From contig NZ_CP076135.1 in assembly GCF_018736105.1 (NCBI RefSeq), positions 2,850,001-2,914,000 of the forward strand: 64,000 nucleotides of DNA. Reading direction: 5' to 3'. A model generated the notes under the pieces. It was not told the origin of the DNA and searched no databases. It saw nothing but the letters and a program-made list of their open reading frames with translations. The translations under genes were made by a program, and so were the position numbers. The DNA comes from Bradyrhizobium sediminis (GTDB lineage Bacteria; Pseudomonadota; Alphaproteobacteria; Rhizobiales; Xanthobacteraceae). This document shows positions 21,132-30,127 of this stretch, in pieces. Positions within the stretch are counted from its first letter, which is position 1, and the number at the start of each line of letters is the position of its first letter.

Positions 21132-21938
21132 TTGGTGGATTTTGTGAGTATCGAAAAGGGCCTCGGGCCCGACGGGCGCATCGCCGTGGTGCGTTTCGAC
21201 CGCGGCGACGGCATCAACGCGCTGTCGCCGGAAGCGCTGCGCCAGCTCACCGACGCCGCGCGCAGTTTCGAGGACGACGGCGAAACCTCGGTCGTGGTGC
21301 TGACCGGCGGGGCCAAGGCCTTCAGCGCCGGCTTCGACCTCAAGGACCCCGAAGGCCGCGCGCGCCGGGCCATGGATCTCGGCGCGCTGCGCCGGCACTT
21401 GAAGCTCGGGCCGCGGCTGACCCGCGCCTGGCAGGAGATGGAGCAGATCACGATCGGCGCCATCGAAGGCTTTTGCGTCGGCGGCGGCGTCGCGCTGGCG
21501 GTGGCGCTGGACTTTCGTGTCATGGCCAGCGACGGCCACATGCGGGTGCCCGAGATCGGCCTCGGCATGAACATGAGCTGGCAGAGCGTGCCGCGCATGC
21601 TGCATCTGATCGGACCGGCCCGCACCAAACAGGCGGTGATCCTGGCCGATCAGCGCATCTCGGCGGCGGAGGCCTATGAGTGGGGCCTGGTGGAGGAGGT
21701 GGCCGATCCCGGCAAGGCCTTCGACGCCGCCATGGCGCTCGCCGCCAAGGTTGCGGCACAGCCGCCGCTGTCGGTCGCCATGACCAAGCTGACCGTCAAT
21801 CGCCTGGCGCATGCGCTCGACGATCTTGCCAGCCACATGGACGTCGACCAGTTCGCGCTGGCGAGCCTGACCGAGGACCACAAGGAGGGCGTCGAAGCCT
21901 TTCTCGGCCGGCGCAAGCCGCGGTTCAGGGGGCGCTAA
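21132..21938 (+). CDS. Enoyl-CoA hydratase/isomerase family protein
   Basis: 268-residue crotonase-fold protein acting on acyl-CoA thioesters. Oxyanion-hole elements are visible: LTGGAKAFSAGFDLKDP and AIEGFCVGGGVALAVALDFRVM. The usual helical C-terminus follows (AKQAVILADQRISAAEAYEWGLVEEV). The glutamate pair typical of hydratases is not evident at both positions, so the exact reaction (hydratase, isomerase or other) is open. The start is TTG 21132 or GTG 21135. It might feed fatty or aromatic acid breakdown with the nearby acyl-CoA synthetase. Confidence 0.88.
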   Translation: MVDFVSIEKGLGPDGRIAVVRFDRGDGINALSPEALRQLTDAARSFEDDGETSVVVLTGGAKAFSAGFDLKDPEGRARRAMDLGALRRHLKLGPRLTRAWQEMEQITIGAIEGFCVGGGVALAVALDFRVMASDGHMRVPEIGLGMNMSWQSVPRMLHLIGPARTKQAVILADQRISAAEAYEWGLVEEVADPGKAFDAAMALAAKVAAQPPLSVAMTKLTVNRLAHALDDLASHMDVDQFALASLTEDHKEGVEAFLGRRKPRFRGR

Positions 21939-22442
21939 AGACACTAACGATCTTGCGTGCCGGACCCGGCATAATCGGTCCTTCGGCGGTGCGCCGCAGG
22001 GCCTGGACAAAAATTGCGAAAACAACCCCATGCAAAGTAGAGCCGGACCCCGGCTCGCAGCATGCGCCAGCTCACGGATCGGTCGCATCAGTGGACGGCA
22101 GTGGGGTGCAGACTGATGGGCGGGCCCGGCTGTGCTCGGTTGACGCCCTCGTATCCAAGATTCGCATAAGGTATATTATGGAATATATTTATCCATCGTG
22201 AGATCAATTAGTTAGATAAAAATCGCGACAAATCAGCTTAGCAACAAGCGCTGCTTCCGTGCGCTACGGCCCAACCCGAAGCCGCCGACATACCCATGTC
22301 CAGCGTTACGCAGGTCTGCTCGAACCCGATATTGCCGCGGCCAACGGACACTGCAATAAGCGCTGCCGCGGCACGGCAGATGACCCGGCAGCATCGGTTC
22401 CGCGAAATGGTCTCGCGCAAGAACAACAAGGGAGAAAACCTG
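21939..22442. other. Intergenic region with TRAP-operon promoter signals
   Basis: About 500 bp without a convincing gene; the open frames running into the downstream TRAP gene lack family features. The segment 22165-22225 is far more AT-rich than its surroundings and holds an inverted repeat TATATT-ATGG-AATATA at 22172-22187, a plausible operator/promoter for the solute-binding protein gene. Confidence 0.45.
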
Positions 22443-23462
22443 ATGAGCTTTTCACGACGCACGCTACTCAAGGCATCCGCCGCATCGGCGGTTCTGGGCG
22501 GTATCGGCGCGCCATTGGTGGCGCGTGCCCAGGCGGCCGAATTCACCTACAAATACGCCAACAATCTTCCCGACGCGCATCCCATGAACATGCGCGCCAA
22601 GGAGATGGCGGCGGCGATCAAGGCCGAGACCAACGGCCGGTTCGACCTGCAGATATTCCCGAACAACCAGCTCGGTTCCGACACCGACATGCTGAGCCAG
22701 ATCCGTTCCGGCGGCGTCGAATTCTTCACGCTGTCGGGCCTGATCCTGGCGACGCTGGTTCCGGCGGCGTCGATCAACGGCATCGGCTTCGCATTCCCGG
22801 ATTACGACACGGTCTGGAAGGCCATGGACGGCGATCTCGGTGCCTATATCCGTGGCGAGATCACCAAGGCCAATCTGGTCGTGATGGACAAGATCTGGGA
22901 CAACGGGTTCCGCCAGACCACGTCGTCGAGCAAGCCGATCAACGGGCCCGAGGATTTCAAGGGCTTCAAGATCCGCGTGCCGGTTTCGCCGTTGTGGACC
23001 TCGATGTTCAAGGCGCTGGACGCCTCCCCCGCCTCGATCAATTTCAGCGAGGTCTATTCCGCGCTGCAGACCAAGATCGTCGAGGGCCAGGAAAATCCGC
23101 TGGCCATCATCTCGACCGCCAAGCTCTACGAGGTGCAGAAGTTCTGCTCGCTGACCAACCACATGTGGGACGGCTTCTGGTTCCTGGCCAACCGCCGCGC
23201 CTGGGAAAAGCTGCCGCAGGACGTCCGCGCCGTCGTCGCCAGGAATATCAATGCGGCCGGCGTCAAGGAGCGCGTCGACGTCGCCAAGCTGAATGCCGGA
23301 TTGCAGCAGGAACTGGCCGGCAAGGGCCTGACCTTCAATCAGCCCAATGTGGCGCCGTTCCGCGAGAAACTGCGCGCAGCCGGCTTCTATGCCGAATGGA
23401 AGGGCAAGTACGGCGAGCAGGCGTGGGATTTGCTGGAGAAATCCGTCGGCAAGCTGTCGTAA
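22443..23462 (+). CDS. TRAP transporter solute-binding protein (DctP family)
   Basis: 339-residue periplasmic binding protein for a carboxylate-type ligand. The N-terminus MSFSRRTLLKASAASAVLGG has a twin-arginine motif followed by a hydrophobic stretch and an ARAQA cleavage region. The family core includes FTYKYANNLPDAHPMNMRAKEMAAAI, FDLQIFPNNQLGSDTDML and GFKIRVPVSPLW, with the conserved Arg that binds the substrate carboxylate. The start at 22443 was chosen because it gives the Tat signal. The DctQM fusion follows 8 bp downstream. Confidence 0.94.
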   Translation: MSFSRRTLLKASAASAVLGGIGAPLVARAQAAEFTYKYANNLPDAHPMNMRAKEMAAAIKAETNGRFDLQIFPNNQLGSDTDMLSQIRSGGVEFFTLSGLILATLVPAASINGIGFAFPDYDTVWKAMDGDLGAYIRGEITKANLVVMDKIWDNGFRQTTSSSKPINGPEDFKGFKIRVPVSPLWTSMFKALDASPASINFSEVYSALQTKIVEGQENPLAIISTAKLYEVQKFCSLTNHMWDGFWFLANRRAWEKLPQDVRAVVARNINAAGVKERVDVAKLNAGLQQELAGKGLTFNQPNVAPFREKLRAAGFYAEWKGKYGEQAWDLLEKSVGKLS

Positions 23463-23470
23463 AGACCGTC

Positions 23471-25372
23471 ATGGTTCAGGCCGAAGGCTCAATCGCGGCG
23501 GCCGGCGAGGAGGGTGTCGAGCCCCCTCGCCGCCGTTCGCTTGCGGGCTCGCTGGAAGCGTTCCTGGGAATGCTGGTGGAGATTCCGGCTGCACTTCTGG
23601 TCGTCGCCGAAATCGTCATCCTGTTCGCCGGGGTGGTGGCGCGTTACGGCCTGCACCGGCCCTTGATCTGGTCGGACGAACTGGCGTCGATCCTGTTCCT
23701 GTGGCTGGCGATGCTGGGCGCGGCGGTGGCGTTCCGCCGGGCCGAGCACATGCGGATGACGGCGGTGGTCGCCGGCGCGAGGCCCGCGGTACGTGCCTTT
23801 CTCGATCTGGTCGCGACGGCGGCGGCGCTGGCTTTCCTGCTGCTGATCGCCTGGCCCGCTTACGAGTATGCTTACGAGGAAAGTTTCATCACCACACCGG
23901 CACTGCAAATCGCCAACATCTGGCGGGCGGCGGCGCTGCCGGTCGGCATCGGCCTGATGGCGCTGTTTGCTTTGCTGCGGCTGGCACGGACCGGCGATGT
24001 CCGGACAGTGCTGGGCGCGGTGCTGTCGGTCGCTTTGCTGATGGCGGTGCTCTGGCTGGCGGAGCCGTGGCTGCGGCCGCTCGGTAATATCAACCTGATC
24101 ATCTTCTTTGTCGGGGTGGCCGGGTTCTGCGTCTTCGCCGGGGTGCCGATCGCCTTCGGGTTTGGACTGGCGACCTACGGCTATCTGGCGCTGACCACGA
24201 ATACGCCGCTGATGGTGCTGGTCGGCCGCATGGACGAGGGCATGAGCCACCTCATCCTGTTGTCGGTGCCGCTGTTCGTTTTCCTGGGGCTGCTGATCGA
24301 GATGACCGGCATGGCGCGCGCCATGGTGGCGTTCCTGGCCAGTCTGTTGGGCCATGTCCGCGGTGGCCTGCATTACGTGCTGGTCGGCGCCATGTATCTG
24401 GTATCGGGCATCTCGGGATCGAAAGCCGCCGACATGGCCGCCGTGGCGCCGGTGCTGTTTCCCGAGATGAAAGCGCGCGGGGCCAAGCCGGGCGATCTCG
24501 TCGCCCTGCTCGCGGCCACCGGCGCGCAGACCGAAACCATTCCGCCAAGCCTCGTCCTGATCACCATCGGTTCGGTGACCGGCGTCTCGATCGCAGCACT
24601 GTTCACCGGCGGATTGCTGCCTGGCGTGGTGCTGGCGATCACGCTGTCGGCGCTGGTGTGGTGGCGCTACCGCGACGAAGACCTCAGTCATGTCAGGAAG
24701 GCCGATGGCGGGCAGATCGCCAGATCCTTTGCCGTTGCCCTGCCCGCGCTGGCGCTGCCGTTCGTGATCCGCTACGCCGTGGTCGAAGGCATTGCCACCG
24801 CCACCGAGGTCTCCACGATCGGCATCGTCTATGCCTTCCTCGTCGGTTTCCTGATCTATGGCCTCTTGATCTACCGCAGCTTCGACTGGCGGCGCATCCT
24901 GCCGATGCTGATCGAGACGGCCTGCCTGTCGGGGGCAATCCTGCTGATCATCGGGACTGCGACCGGCATGGCCTGGGGCCTGACCCAGTCCGGCTTCTCG
25001 CGCTCGCTCGCCGCCGCCATGACCGGCCTGCCCGGCGGCTCCGCGAGCTTCATCGCGGTATCGATCGTGGCTTTCACCATTCTGGGCAGCGTGCTGGAGG
25101 GGATTCCGGCAATCGTGCTGTTCGGTCCCCTGCTGTTTCCGATCGCCCGGGCCGTTGGCGTTCACGAGGTCCATTATGCGATGATCGTCATCCTGGCGAT
25201 GGGCATCGGACTGTTCGCGCCGCCGTTCGGAGTAGGCTATTATGCCGCCTGCGCCATCGGGCGCGTCGATCCTGCCGAGGGGATCAGGCCGATCTGGGGC
25301 TATCTGCTGGCCCTGATGGTGGGACTGATCGTCGTGGCGATATTCCCATGGATCTCGATCGGGTTCTTGTAA
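23471..25372 (+). CDS. TRAP transporter fused DctQ-DctM permease
   Basis: 633-residue inner-membrane protein. Residues ~30-190 are a four-helix DctQ domain (GVVARYGLHRPLIWSDELASILFLWLAMLGAAVAFRRAEHMRM). Residues ~200-630 are the large DctM permease with GVPIAFGFGLATYGYLAL, LLSVPLFVFLGLLIEMTGMARAM, ISGSKAADMAAVAPVLFPEM and ALLAATGAQTETIPPSLVL. DctM uses the sodium gradient and DctQ is its partner; here they form one chain, as in some TRAP systems such as SiaQM. The ATG at 23471 follows the binding-protein gene by 8 bp. Confidence 0.94.
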   Translation: MVQAEGSIAAAGEEGVEPPRRRSLAGSLEAFLGMLVEIPAALLVVAEIVILFAGVVARYGLHRPLIWSDELASILFLWLAMLGAAVAFRRAEHMRMTAVVAGARPAVRAFLDLVATAAALAFLLLIAWPAYEYAYEESFITTPALQIANIWRAAALPVGIGLMALFALLRLARTGDVRTVLGAVLSVALLMAVLWLAEPWLRPLGNINLIIFFVGVAGFCVFAGVPIAFGFGLATYGYLALTTNTPLMVLVGRMDEGMSHLILLSVPLFVFLGLLIEMTGMARAMVAFLASLLGHVRGGLHYVLVGAMYLVSGISGSKAADMAAVAPVLFPEMKARGAKPGDLVALLAATGAQTETIPPSLVLITIGSVTGVSIAALFTGGLLPGVVLAITLSALVWWRYRDEDLSHVRKADGGQIARSFAVALPALALPFVIRYAVVEGIATATEVSTIGIVYAFLVGFLIYGLLIYRSFDWRRILPMLIETACLSGAILLIIGTATGMAWGLTQSGFSRSLAAAMTGLPGGSASFIAVSIVAFTILGSVLEGIPAIVLFGPLLFPIARAVGVHEVHYAMIVILAMGIGLFAPPFGVGYYAACAIGRVDPAEGIRPIWGYLLALMVGLIVVAIFPWISIGFL

Positions 25373-25401
25373 CGATAATCTCGCGAAGTGGATGAACGCC
25401 C

Positions 25402-27051
25402 ATGAGCGCTGCGCAGAATCAATACAGTATCGGTCTGGACAAGACGCCCGCCAACTACGTGGCGCTGACGCCGTTGAGCTTCCTGGCGCGCACTGCCGCG
25501 GTCTATCCCGATCACCTCAGCGCGGTCTACGAGGGCCGCAGCTTCACCTGGTCGCAGACCTATGCACGCTGCCGCCGCTTCGCGTCCTACCTTGCCGGCC
25601 GGGGCATCGGCCGCGGCGACACCGTGGCGGCGATGCTGCCGAACATCCCCGCGATGAACGAGCTGCATTTTGCCGTGCCGATGGCGGGCGCGGTGCTGAA
25701 CGCACTCAACATCCGGCTCGATGCCCCTTCGATCGCCTTCCAGCTCGATCACGGCGGCGCCAGGATCATCCTGGTCGACCCGGAATTTGCAGGCGTCATC
25801 AGCGAGGCGCTCACCCTGATGAAAGGCCCGAAACCCTTCGTCATCGACGTCGACGATGCCTCGTTCGCCGGCGGAAAACGGATCGGCGAACTGGAATACG
25901 AGGACGCGGTGGCGCAAGGCGATGAAAGCTTCGCCGCACAGCTGCCGGAAGATGAGTGGGACGCCATTGCGCTCAGCTACACCTCGGGCACCACAGGCAA
26001 TCCCAAGGGCGTCGTGACCCATCACCGCGGCGCCTACCTTAATGCCGTCAGCAACATCCTTGCAGGCCAACTCGGCCAGCATCCGGTCTATCTCTGGACC
26101 CTGCCGATGTTCCACTGCAACGGCTGGTGTTTTCCCTGGACGGTGGCCGCGGCCGCCGGCGTCAACGTCTGCCTGCGCAAGGTCGATCCCTCGAAGATCT
26201 TCGAGCTGATCCCGAAGCACGGCGTCAGCCACATGTGCGGCGCGCCGATCGTCTACAACACCCTGATCAACGCACCGGATGCGCCGAAGGGCGGCAAGGC
26301 GCGTCCCGTGGTCGGACTGATCGCGGGCGCAGCGCCCCCGGTCGCGGTGCTGGAAGGCGCCGAAAGCATCGGCATCAAGCTGACCCATGTCTATGGCCTG
26401 ACCGAAGTCTATGGCCCGGCGTCGGTCTGCGCCGAGCAGCCGGGCTGGGACGACCTGCCCGCTGATCAGCGTGCGCAGCTGAAGCGGCGGCAGGGCGTGC
26501 CCTACCCGCTGCAGGAAGCCGTCACCGTGCTCGATCCCGAAACCATGCAGCCTGTGCCGCGCGATGGCGAGACCATCGGCGAAGTGATGTTCCGCGGCAA
26601 CATCGTGATGAAGGGCTATCTGAAGAACGAGAAGGCCACCCAGGAGGCCTTCGCCGGCGGCTGGTTCCACACCGGCGACCTCGGCGTGCTCGACCAGCAC
26701 GGCTATGTCATCATCAAGGATCGCTCCAAGGACATCATCATCTCCGGCGGCGAGAACATCTCTTCCGTCGAGGTCGAGGACATCCTCTACAAGCACCCCG
26801 CCGTGCTGTTCGCCGCCGTGGTGGCGAAGCCGGATTCAAAATGGGGCGAAGTGCCCTGCGCCTTCGTCGAACTGAAGGAAAACGCGCGCGCGACCGAAGC
26901 CGAGATCATCGCGTTCTGCCGCAGTCACATGTCCGGCTTCAAGACGCCCAAGGCCGTGGTGTTCGGGCCGATCCCCAAGACATCCACCGGCAAGATCCAG
27001 AAGTTCATGCTGCGCAACCAGGTGGACTCGGCGAAGGCGATTTCGGCCTGA
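25402..27051 (+). CDS. AMP-forming acyl-CoA synthetase
   Basis: 549-residue ANL-superfamily ligase that activates a carboxylic acid with ATP and CoA. The P-loop is ALSYTSGTTGNPKGVVTHH, the A5 motif HVYGLTEVYGPAS, the A7 motif GGWFHTGDLGVLDQHGY, the hinge region IKDRSKDIIISGGENISS, and the C-terminal catalytic Lys lies in PKTSTGKIQKF. It resembles medium/long-chain fatty acid and 3-methylmercaptopropionate CoA ligases; the substrate is not predictable. It starts 29 bp after the TRAP permease, so the transported acid may be its substrate. Confidence 0.93.
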   Translation: MSAAQNQYSIGLDKTPANYVALTPLSFLARTAAVYPDHLSAVYEGRSFTWSQTYARCRRFASYLAGRGIGRGDTVAAMLPNIPAMNELHFAVPMAGAVLNALNIRLDAPSIAFQLDHGGARIILVDPEFAGVISEALTLMKGPKPFVIDVDDASFAGGKRIGELEYEDAVAQGDESFAAQLPEDEWDAIALSYTSGTTGNPKGVVTHHRGAYLNAVSNILAGQLGQHPVYLWTLPMFHCNGWCFPWTVAAAAGVNVCLRKVDPSKIFELIPKHGVSHMCGAPIVYNTLINAPDAPKGGKARPVVGLIAGAAPPVAVLEGAESIGIKLTHVYGLTEVYGPASVCAEQPGWDDLPADQRAQLKRRQGVPYPLQEAVTVLDPETMQPVPRDGETIGEVMFRGNIVMKGYLKNEKATQEAFAGGWFHTGDLGVLDQHGYVIIKDRSKDIIISGGENISSVEVEDILYKHPAVLFAAVVAKPDSKWGEVPCAFVELKENARATEAEIIAFCRSHMSGFKTPKAVVFGPIPKTSTGKIQKFMLRNQVDSAKAISA

Positions 27052-27059
27052 TCCACTTT

Positions 27060-27099
27060 CGTCATTCCGGGTTCACGCTTCACGTGCCCCGGAATGACG
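27060..27099. repeat. Inverted repeat (REP-like) between convergent genes
   Basis: CGTCATTCCGGG (27060-27071) and CCCGGAATGACG (27088-27099) are perfect inverse complements with a 16-nt loop. It sits just after the acyl-CoA synthetase stop, facing the convergent XRE gene. Sequences of this type are dispersed in Bradyrhizobium and Rhodopseudomonas genomes and may act as a bidirectional terminator. Confidence 0.65.
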
Positions 27100-27108
27100 G
27101 TTCTGGCT

Positions 27109-27348
27109 TTACGCCCGCGCCCGAACCGGCGCGGTGCCGGCCACCTCGTCGCGATATTCGAGGATGTCGCCGGGCTGGCAGTCGAGCGTCTCGCAGATCA
27201 GCGCCAGCGTGTCGAAGCGTACGCCCTTCACCTTGCCACTCTTCAACAGCGAGACGTTCTGCTCGGTGATGCCGATGCGCTCGGCGAGCTCCTTGGAGCG
27301 CATCTTGCGCCGTGCCAGCATGACGTCGAGATTGACGACGATCGGCAT
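27109..27348 (-). CDS. XRE/YozG-type transcriptional regulator
   Basis: 79-residue Cro/CI-type helix-turn-helix protein. The HTH covers MRSKELAERIGITEQNVSLL, followed by VRFDTLALICETLDCQPGDIL, typical of the small YozG-like regulators. The start at 27348 (MPIVVNLDVML) was chosen; the frame is open further upstream but there overlaps the DUF2975 gene without family sequence. It is 8 bp downstream of the DUF2975 gene, an association seen in many bacteria, and probably represses its own operon. Confidence 0.9.
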   Translation of the reverse strand: MPIVVNLDVMLARRKMRSKELAERIGITEQNVSLLKSGKVKGVRFDTLALICETLDCQPGDILEYRDEVAGTAPVRARA

Positions 27349-27356
27349 GGCGCGGC

Positions 27357-27902
27357 TCACACGAAGGAGGCGTGTTCGTCGGCGATCCGTGTCGCCTCTA
27401 CCATGACCCAGGCGACCGCGAGCAGCACGCCACCGACGATCAGGGCAAGATAGTCGTTCACCGACAGCGAAATCCCGAGTTGGCGGCTGCCCGGCGGATT
27501 GCTGAGCGTGAACGCAAGCAACAGTGCGGTCGAGGAGATCGGACCGAGGATCGCCTGCGCCAGCACGCATGCAGCGAAATCGCGCAGCCGCCGTGCGCTG
27601 TTCAGCGTGAACACGCGACCGGCAGCGAAATCCGCAAACAGCGCCCGCACCTGCCATAGCCCGAACAGCATCACGCCGACGGGAACGGCTGATATGACGG
27701 CGCCGGCGGCAAGGCGCCCCGGCGTCAGTGCGAGGTCGCGGCCGGCCTCGCCCAGCCGCGCCAGCAGCAGATTGCGCGTCCATTCCGGCACCAGAAACAC
27801 CAGGCACATCGCAACCGCGATCAGCACGATGCCGAGTGTGGTGACGATCACCATGGCGTTGGAGAAGCGACGCAAGCGGTCCGAATGGGCGAAAGCGGTC
27901 AT
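27357..27902 (-). CDS. DUF2975 family membrane protein
   Basis: 181-residue integral membrane protein with four predicted helices: VIVTTLGIVLIAVAMCLVFLV, GAVISAVPVGVMLFGLW, FAACVLAQAILGPISSTALLL and LIVGGVLLAVAWVMVEATRI. VFTLNSARRLRDFA is typical of DUF2975. Function is unknown. It forms an operon with the XRE gene, and an apparent promoter/operator lies just upstream at 27934-27964. Confidence 0.85.
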   Translation of the reverse strand: MTAFAHSDRLRRFSNAMVIVTTLGIVLIAVAMCLVFLVPEWTRNLLLARLGEAGRDLALTPGRLAAGAVISAVPVGVMLFGLWQVRALFADFAAGRVFTLNSARRLRDFAACVLAQAILGPISSTALLLAFTLSNPPGSRQLGISLSVNDYLALIVGGVLLAVAWVMVEATRIADEHASFV

Positions 27903-27933
27903 GGTCGTATCCTGCTATTGACGCGAGATATAA

Positions 27934-27964
27934 TTATCGTAATACGATAAATTATTATCGTCAA
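27934..27964 (-). promoter_or_regulatory. Promoter with palindromic operator for the DUF2975-XRE operon
   Basis: On the minus strand TTGACG (27964-27959) and TACGAT (27941-27936) form a -35/-10 pair with a 17-bp spacer, about 35 bp before the DUF2975 start. A perfect palindrome TTATCGTA-A-TACGATAA (27934-27950) covers the -10 box and a partial copy (TTATCG) lies at 27955-27960. It is a likely autorepression site for the XRE protein. Confidence 0.6.
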
Positions 27965-27979
27965 GATGGTTGATTCCAC

Positions 27980-28564
27980 ATGCCTCCCAAACTCCTGCTG
28001 CACGTTTTCCTGCGCGCCTGCGTCACGATCGGACTCGCCGGCTGCGGCCATATGCCGGTGACGTCAATGGTGAAGCTCGCGCGGGTCGATTTCGAGACCT
28101 CGGATCCTGCGCAACTGCGTGCCGCGATCAAATTGCCGCCGGGCTTGCGGCCGAGGCCGAATGGCGTGTTGCTCCGCATCGCCGTGCGGGTCGGACGCGC
28201 GCCGGAGGAGGCGCGCGATTTTATGTTGCGGGAAATTCCCGCGCCGCCCGAGCTGACGCGCGAAGCCGGCAGCAACGTCCACGTCTTTGCCTACCGCATC
28301 GACGAGACTGACCTCACCCGCCTCGCCACGTTTCGTGCTGAACTGATCGCGAAAAAGAACAGCGGCCAGGGCGGCTCGATTTCGATCTCGGTACAGCCGC
28401 AGGCCTGCCAGGCAGGAGAACTGCCCAACGGCCCCGTCTATTTCACCACATACCTGCGAACGGCTGAGACTGGCGACTATGTCACGCTGGCGCGCGATGT
28501 CGATCTGCGCACGATCATGCGGGACCGCGCCATCGTGGACGAAATTCCGCGCTGCGCGCCATGA
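27980..28564 (+). CDS. Putative lipoprotein of unknown function
   Basis: 194-residue protein with a signal sequence ending in a lipobox (IGLAGCGHM; Cys at about residue 22), so it is probably lipid-anchored. The body has mixed alpha/beta sequence with no domain I recognise; VFAYRIDETDLTRLATFRAEL and GPVYFTTYLRTAETGDYVTLARDVD stand out. It is divergent from DUF2975. A GC-rich hairpin (CCGCCC/GGGCGG) at 28574-28592 just after the stop may terminate transcription. Confidence 0.6.
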   Translation: MPPKLLLHVFLRACVTIGLAGCGHMPVTSMVKLARVDFETSDPAQLRAAIKLPPGLRPRPNGVLLRIAVRVGRAPEEARDFMLREIPAPPELTREAGSNVHVFAYRIDETDLTRLATFRAELIAKKNSGQGGSISISVQPQACQAGELPNGPVYFTTYLRTAETGDYVTLARDVDLRTIMRDRAIVDEIPRCAP

Positions 28565-28711
28565 TCAGACGCGCCGCCCGGCCGGCGGGCGGTACTGTGG
28601 CGCTTCGGCGCGAAGGCAATATCGGCGTGACGGAGTGATTGCGCACCGGTGGTGCCTTCGACCCTGATTCAGATCAATGCTGTCGCGCTCTGGCGCTTCC
28701 ATGGTCTATTT

Positions 28712-29290
28712 ATGGAACCCATAGCATTCGTCGCCGCCAGCGTAGCGCTCCTTGCAACACCAGGGCCGACAAACACCCTGCTTGCCACATCCGGTGCCGC
28801 CATCGGCGTTCGCCGGTCGATCCCCCTGCTTGCCGCCGAGCTATGCGGCTACATGACTGCGATAACGCTGCTTCGGGTCCTGGTCGGGCCGGTTGTCGCC
28901 GCGATCCCGGCGTTCGAAATTCTCCTGCGCACAGCCGTGGTGTTGTACCTGCTCTATCTTTCGGCCAAGCTTTGGCTGCACGGAGCGGCCGAGATTAGTG
29001 GGTCCAGCCCCGTTACGATTTCGCGTGTCTTCGTGACCACACTCCTGAATCCCAAAGCGATCATCTTTGCGTTTACGCTTCTCCCGCAGGGGATCGACCT
29101 TCTGCCGCTTTGTCCGTGGCTTGCCGCGCTGGCGGTTCAGATAGTTGCGATCGGTAGCGCCTGGATCGCTACCGGCGCTTGGTTGAGGCGCGGCTTACGT
29201 GGAGTGATTCCTCCCAGTATCGGTTACCGGGCGAGCGCCATCGCTCTCATACTGCTCGCCGGGATCGTCAGCGCGCACGCGTTCAAATGA
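28712..29290 (+). CDS. LysE-family exporter
   Basis: 192-residue six-helix membrane protein of the LysE/RhtB amino-acid efflux superfamily. The family hallmark near the N-terminus is VALLATPGPTNTLLATSGAAIG (the TPGP motif). FVTTLLNPKAIIFAFTLLP is the second conserved block. The ATG at 28712 puts the TPGP motif at the usual distance; a longer in-frame start at 28649 is possible. The substrate is unknown. Confidence 0.85.
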   Translation: MEPIAFVAASVALLATPGPTNTLLATSGAAIGVRRSIPLLAAELCGYMTAITLLRVLVGPVVAAIPAFEILLRTAVVLYLLYLSAKLWLHGAAEISGSSPVTISRVFVTTLLNPKAIIFAFTLLPQGIDLLPLCPWLAALAVQIVAIGSAWIATGAWLRRGLRGVIPPSIGYRASAIALILLAGIVSAHAFK

Positions 29291-29580
29291 ACTGGCCGGC
29301 GCCTCGGCGGCGGTCCGGGCGTCACCGATCCGGCGGCGGGCCCGGTCGCAATTGAATCAACCGTCGGCTCGCGACAGGCCTGACGCGGGAGTTGCAGGAT
29401 TTTCCTCCCTTGCCTTGACGGTCCCGAGCAAAACCTGTCCCTTCTACCGGACTGATTTCAGGTAGCCCGTTTTCGGCGCGGCCGGGATCGACAGGCCCTT
29501 TCCGGAAGGGGGACCGTTACCGGAAGTGGTACGTCTATTGCTTCCGGGCAATATGCGTGTGTGAGGGGGAAAGACACATT
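29291..29580. other. Intergenic region upstream of second TRAP operon
   Basis: 290 bp without a gene. It should contain the promoter of the second TRAP operon, but no clear -35/-10 pair or operator was recognised. Confidence 0.4.
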
Positions 29581-30126
29581 ATGATCCGCCTGTTTCTCGA
29601 TCGAATCTACCTTTTCTCCGGCTATCTCGCCGGAGTCTTCCTCATTGCGATTTTTGTGCTGATGATGTTGCTTTCGGCCGGCCGGCCGCTCGGCATCAAT
29701 ATTCCGGCGGGCGACGATTTCATCTCCTGGTGCATGGCGGCAACGGCTTTCCTCGGGCTCGCGCATACGTTCAAGCACGGCGAGATGATCCGGGTCGGTC
29801 TTCTGATCGACCGCCTCAACGACAACGTCCGCCATTATGTAGAGATCGCAGCACTCCTCGTCGGCACCGGCTTCATCGGCTTTTTCGCCTGGCATGCCGC
29901 GATCATGACCTGGCAGTCGTGGAAATTCTCCGACATTTCGCAAGGCGTCATCGCGGTGCCGCTGTGGATTCCGCAGCTCGGCTACAGCAGCGGCCTCGTG
30001 ATTCTCTTCATCGCTTTTGTGGATGAGCTGGTCCATGTCCTGCGCGGCTTCGCCCCGCGCTACGAATTGCCAAAACCAGAGAGTGCCGAGGAAATCGTCG
30101 AGCGCGCCATACAGAGCGGGGTCTGA
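29581..30126 (+). CDS. TRAP transporter small permease (DctQ)
   Basis: 181-residue four-helix membrane protein. Helix 1 is FSGYLAGVFLIAIFVLMML. Family features are GDDFISWCMAATAFLGLAHTFKHGEMIRVGLLIDRL and a final helix LGYSSGLVILFIAFVDELVHVLRG. The start at 29581 (MIRLFLDRIY) fits DctQ better than the upstream GTG. It is separated from dctM by one base, so a membrane complex with DctM is expected. Confidence 0.93.
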   Translation: MIRLFLDRIYLFSGYLAGVFLIAIFVLMMLLSAGRPLGINIPAGDDFISWCMAATAFLGLAHTFKHGEMIRVGLLIDRLNDNVRHYVEIAALLVGTGFIGFFAWHAAIMTWQSWKFSDISQGVIAVPLWIPQLGYSSGLVILFIAFVDELVHVLRGFAPRYELPKPESAEEIVERAIQSGV

Positions 30127-30127
30127 C

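Noticed and set aside
23489..25174. A 561-residue minus-strand frame opposite the DctQM fusion
   Set aside because: Low-complexity His/Gln/Arg sequence typical of antisense to membrane-protein genes; no start context.
22259..25372. A 1037-residue frame that runs through the DctP gene into DctQM
   Set aside because: The first ~400 residues are out of frame with the real DctP and have no family features; the permease starts at 23471.
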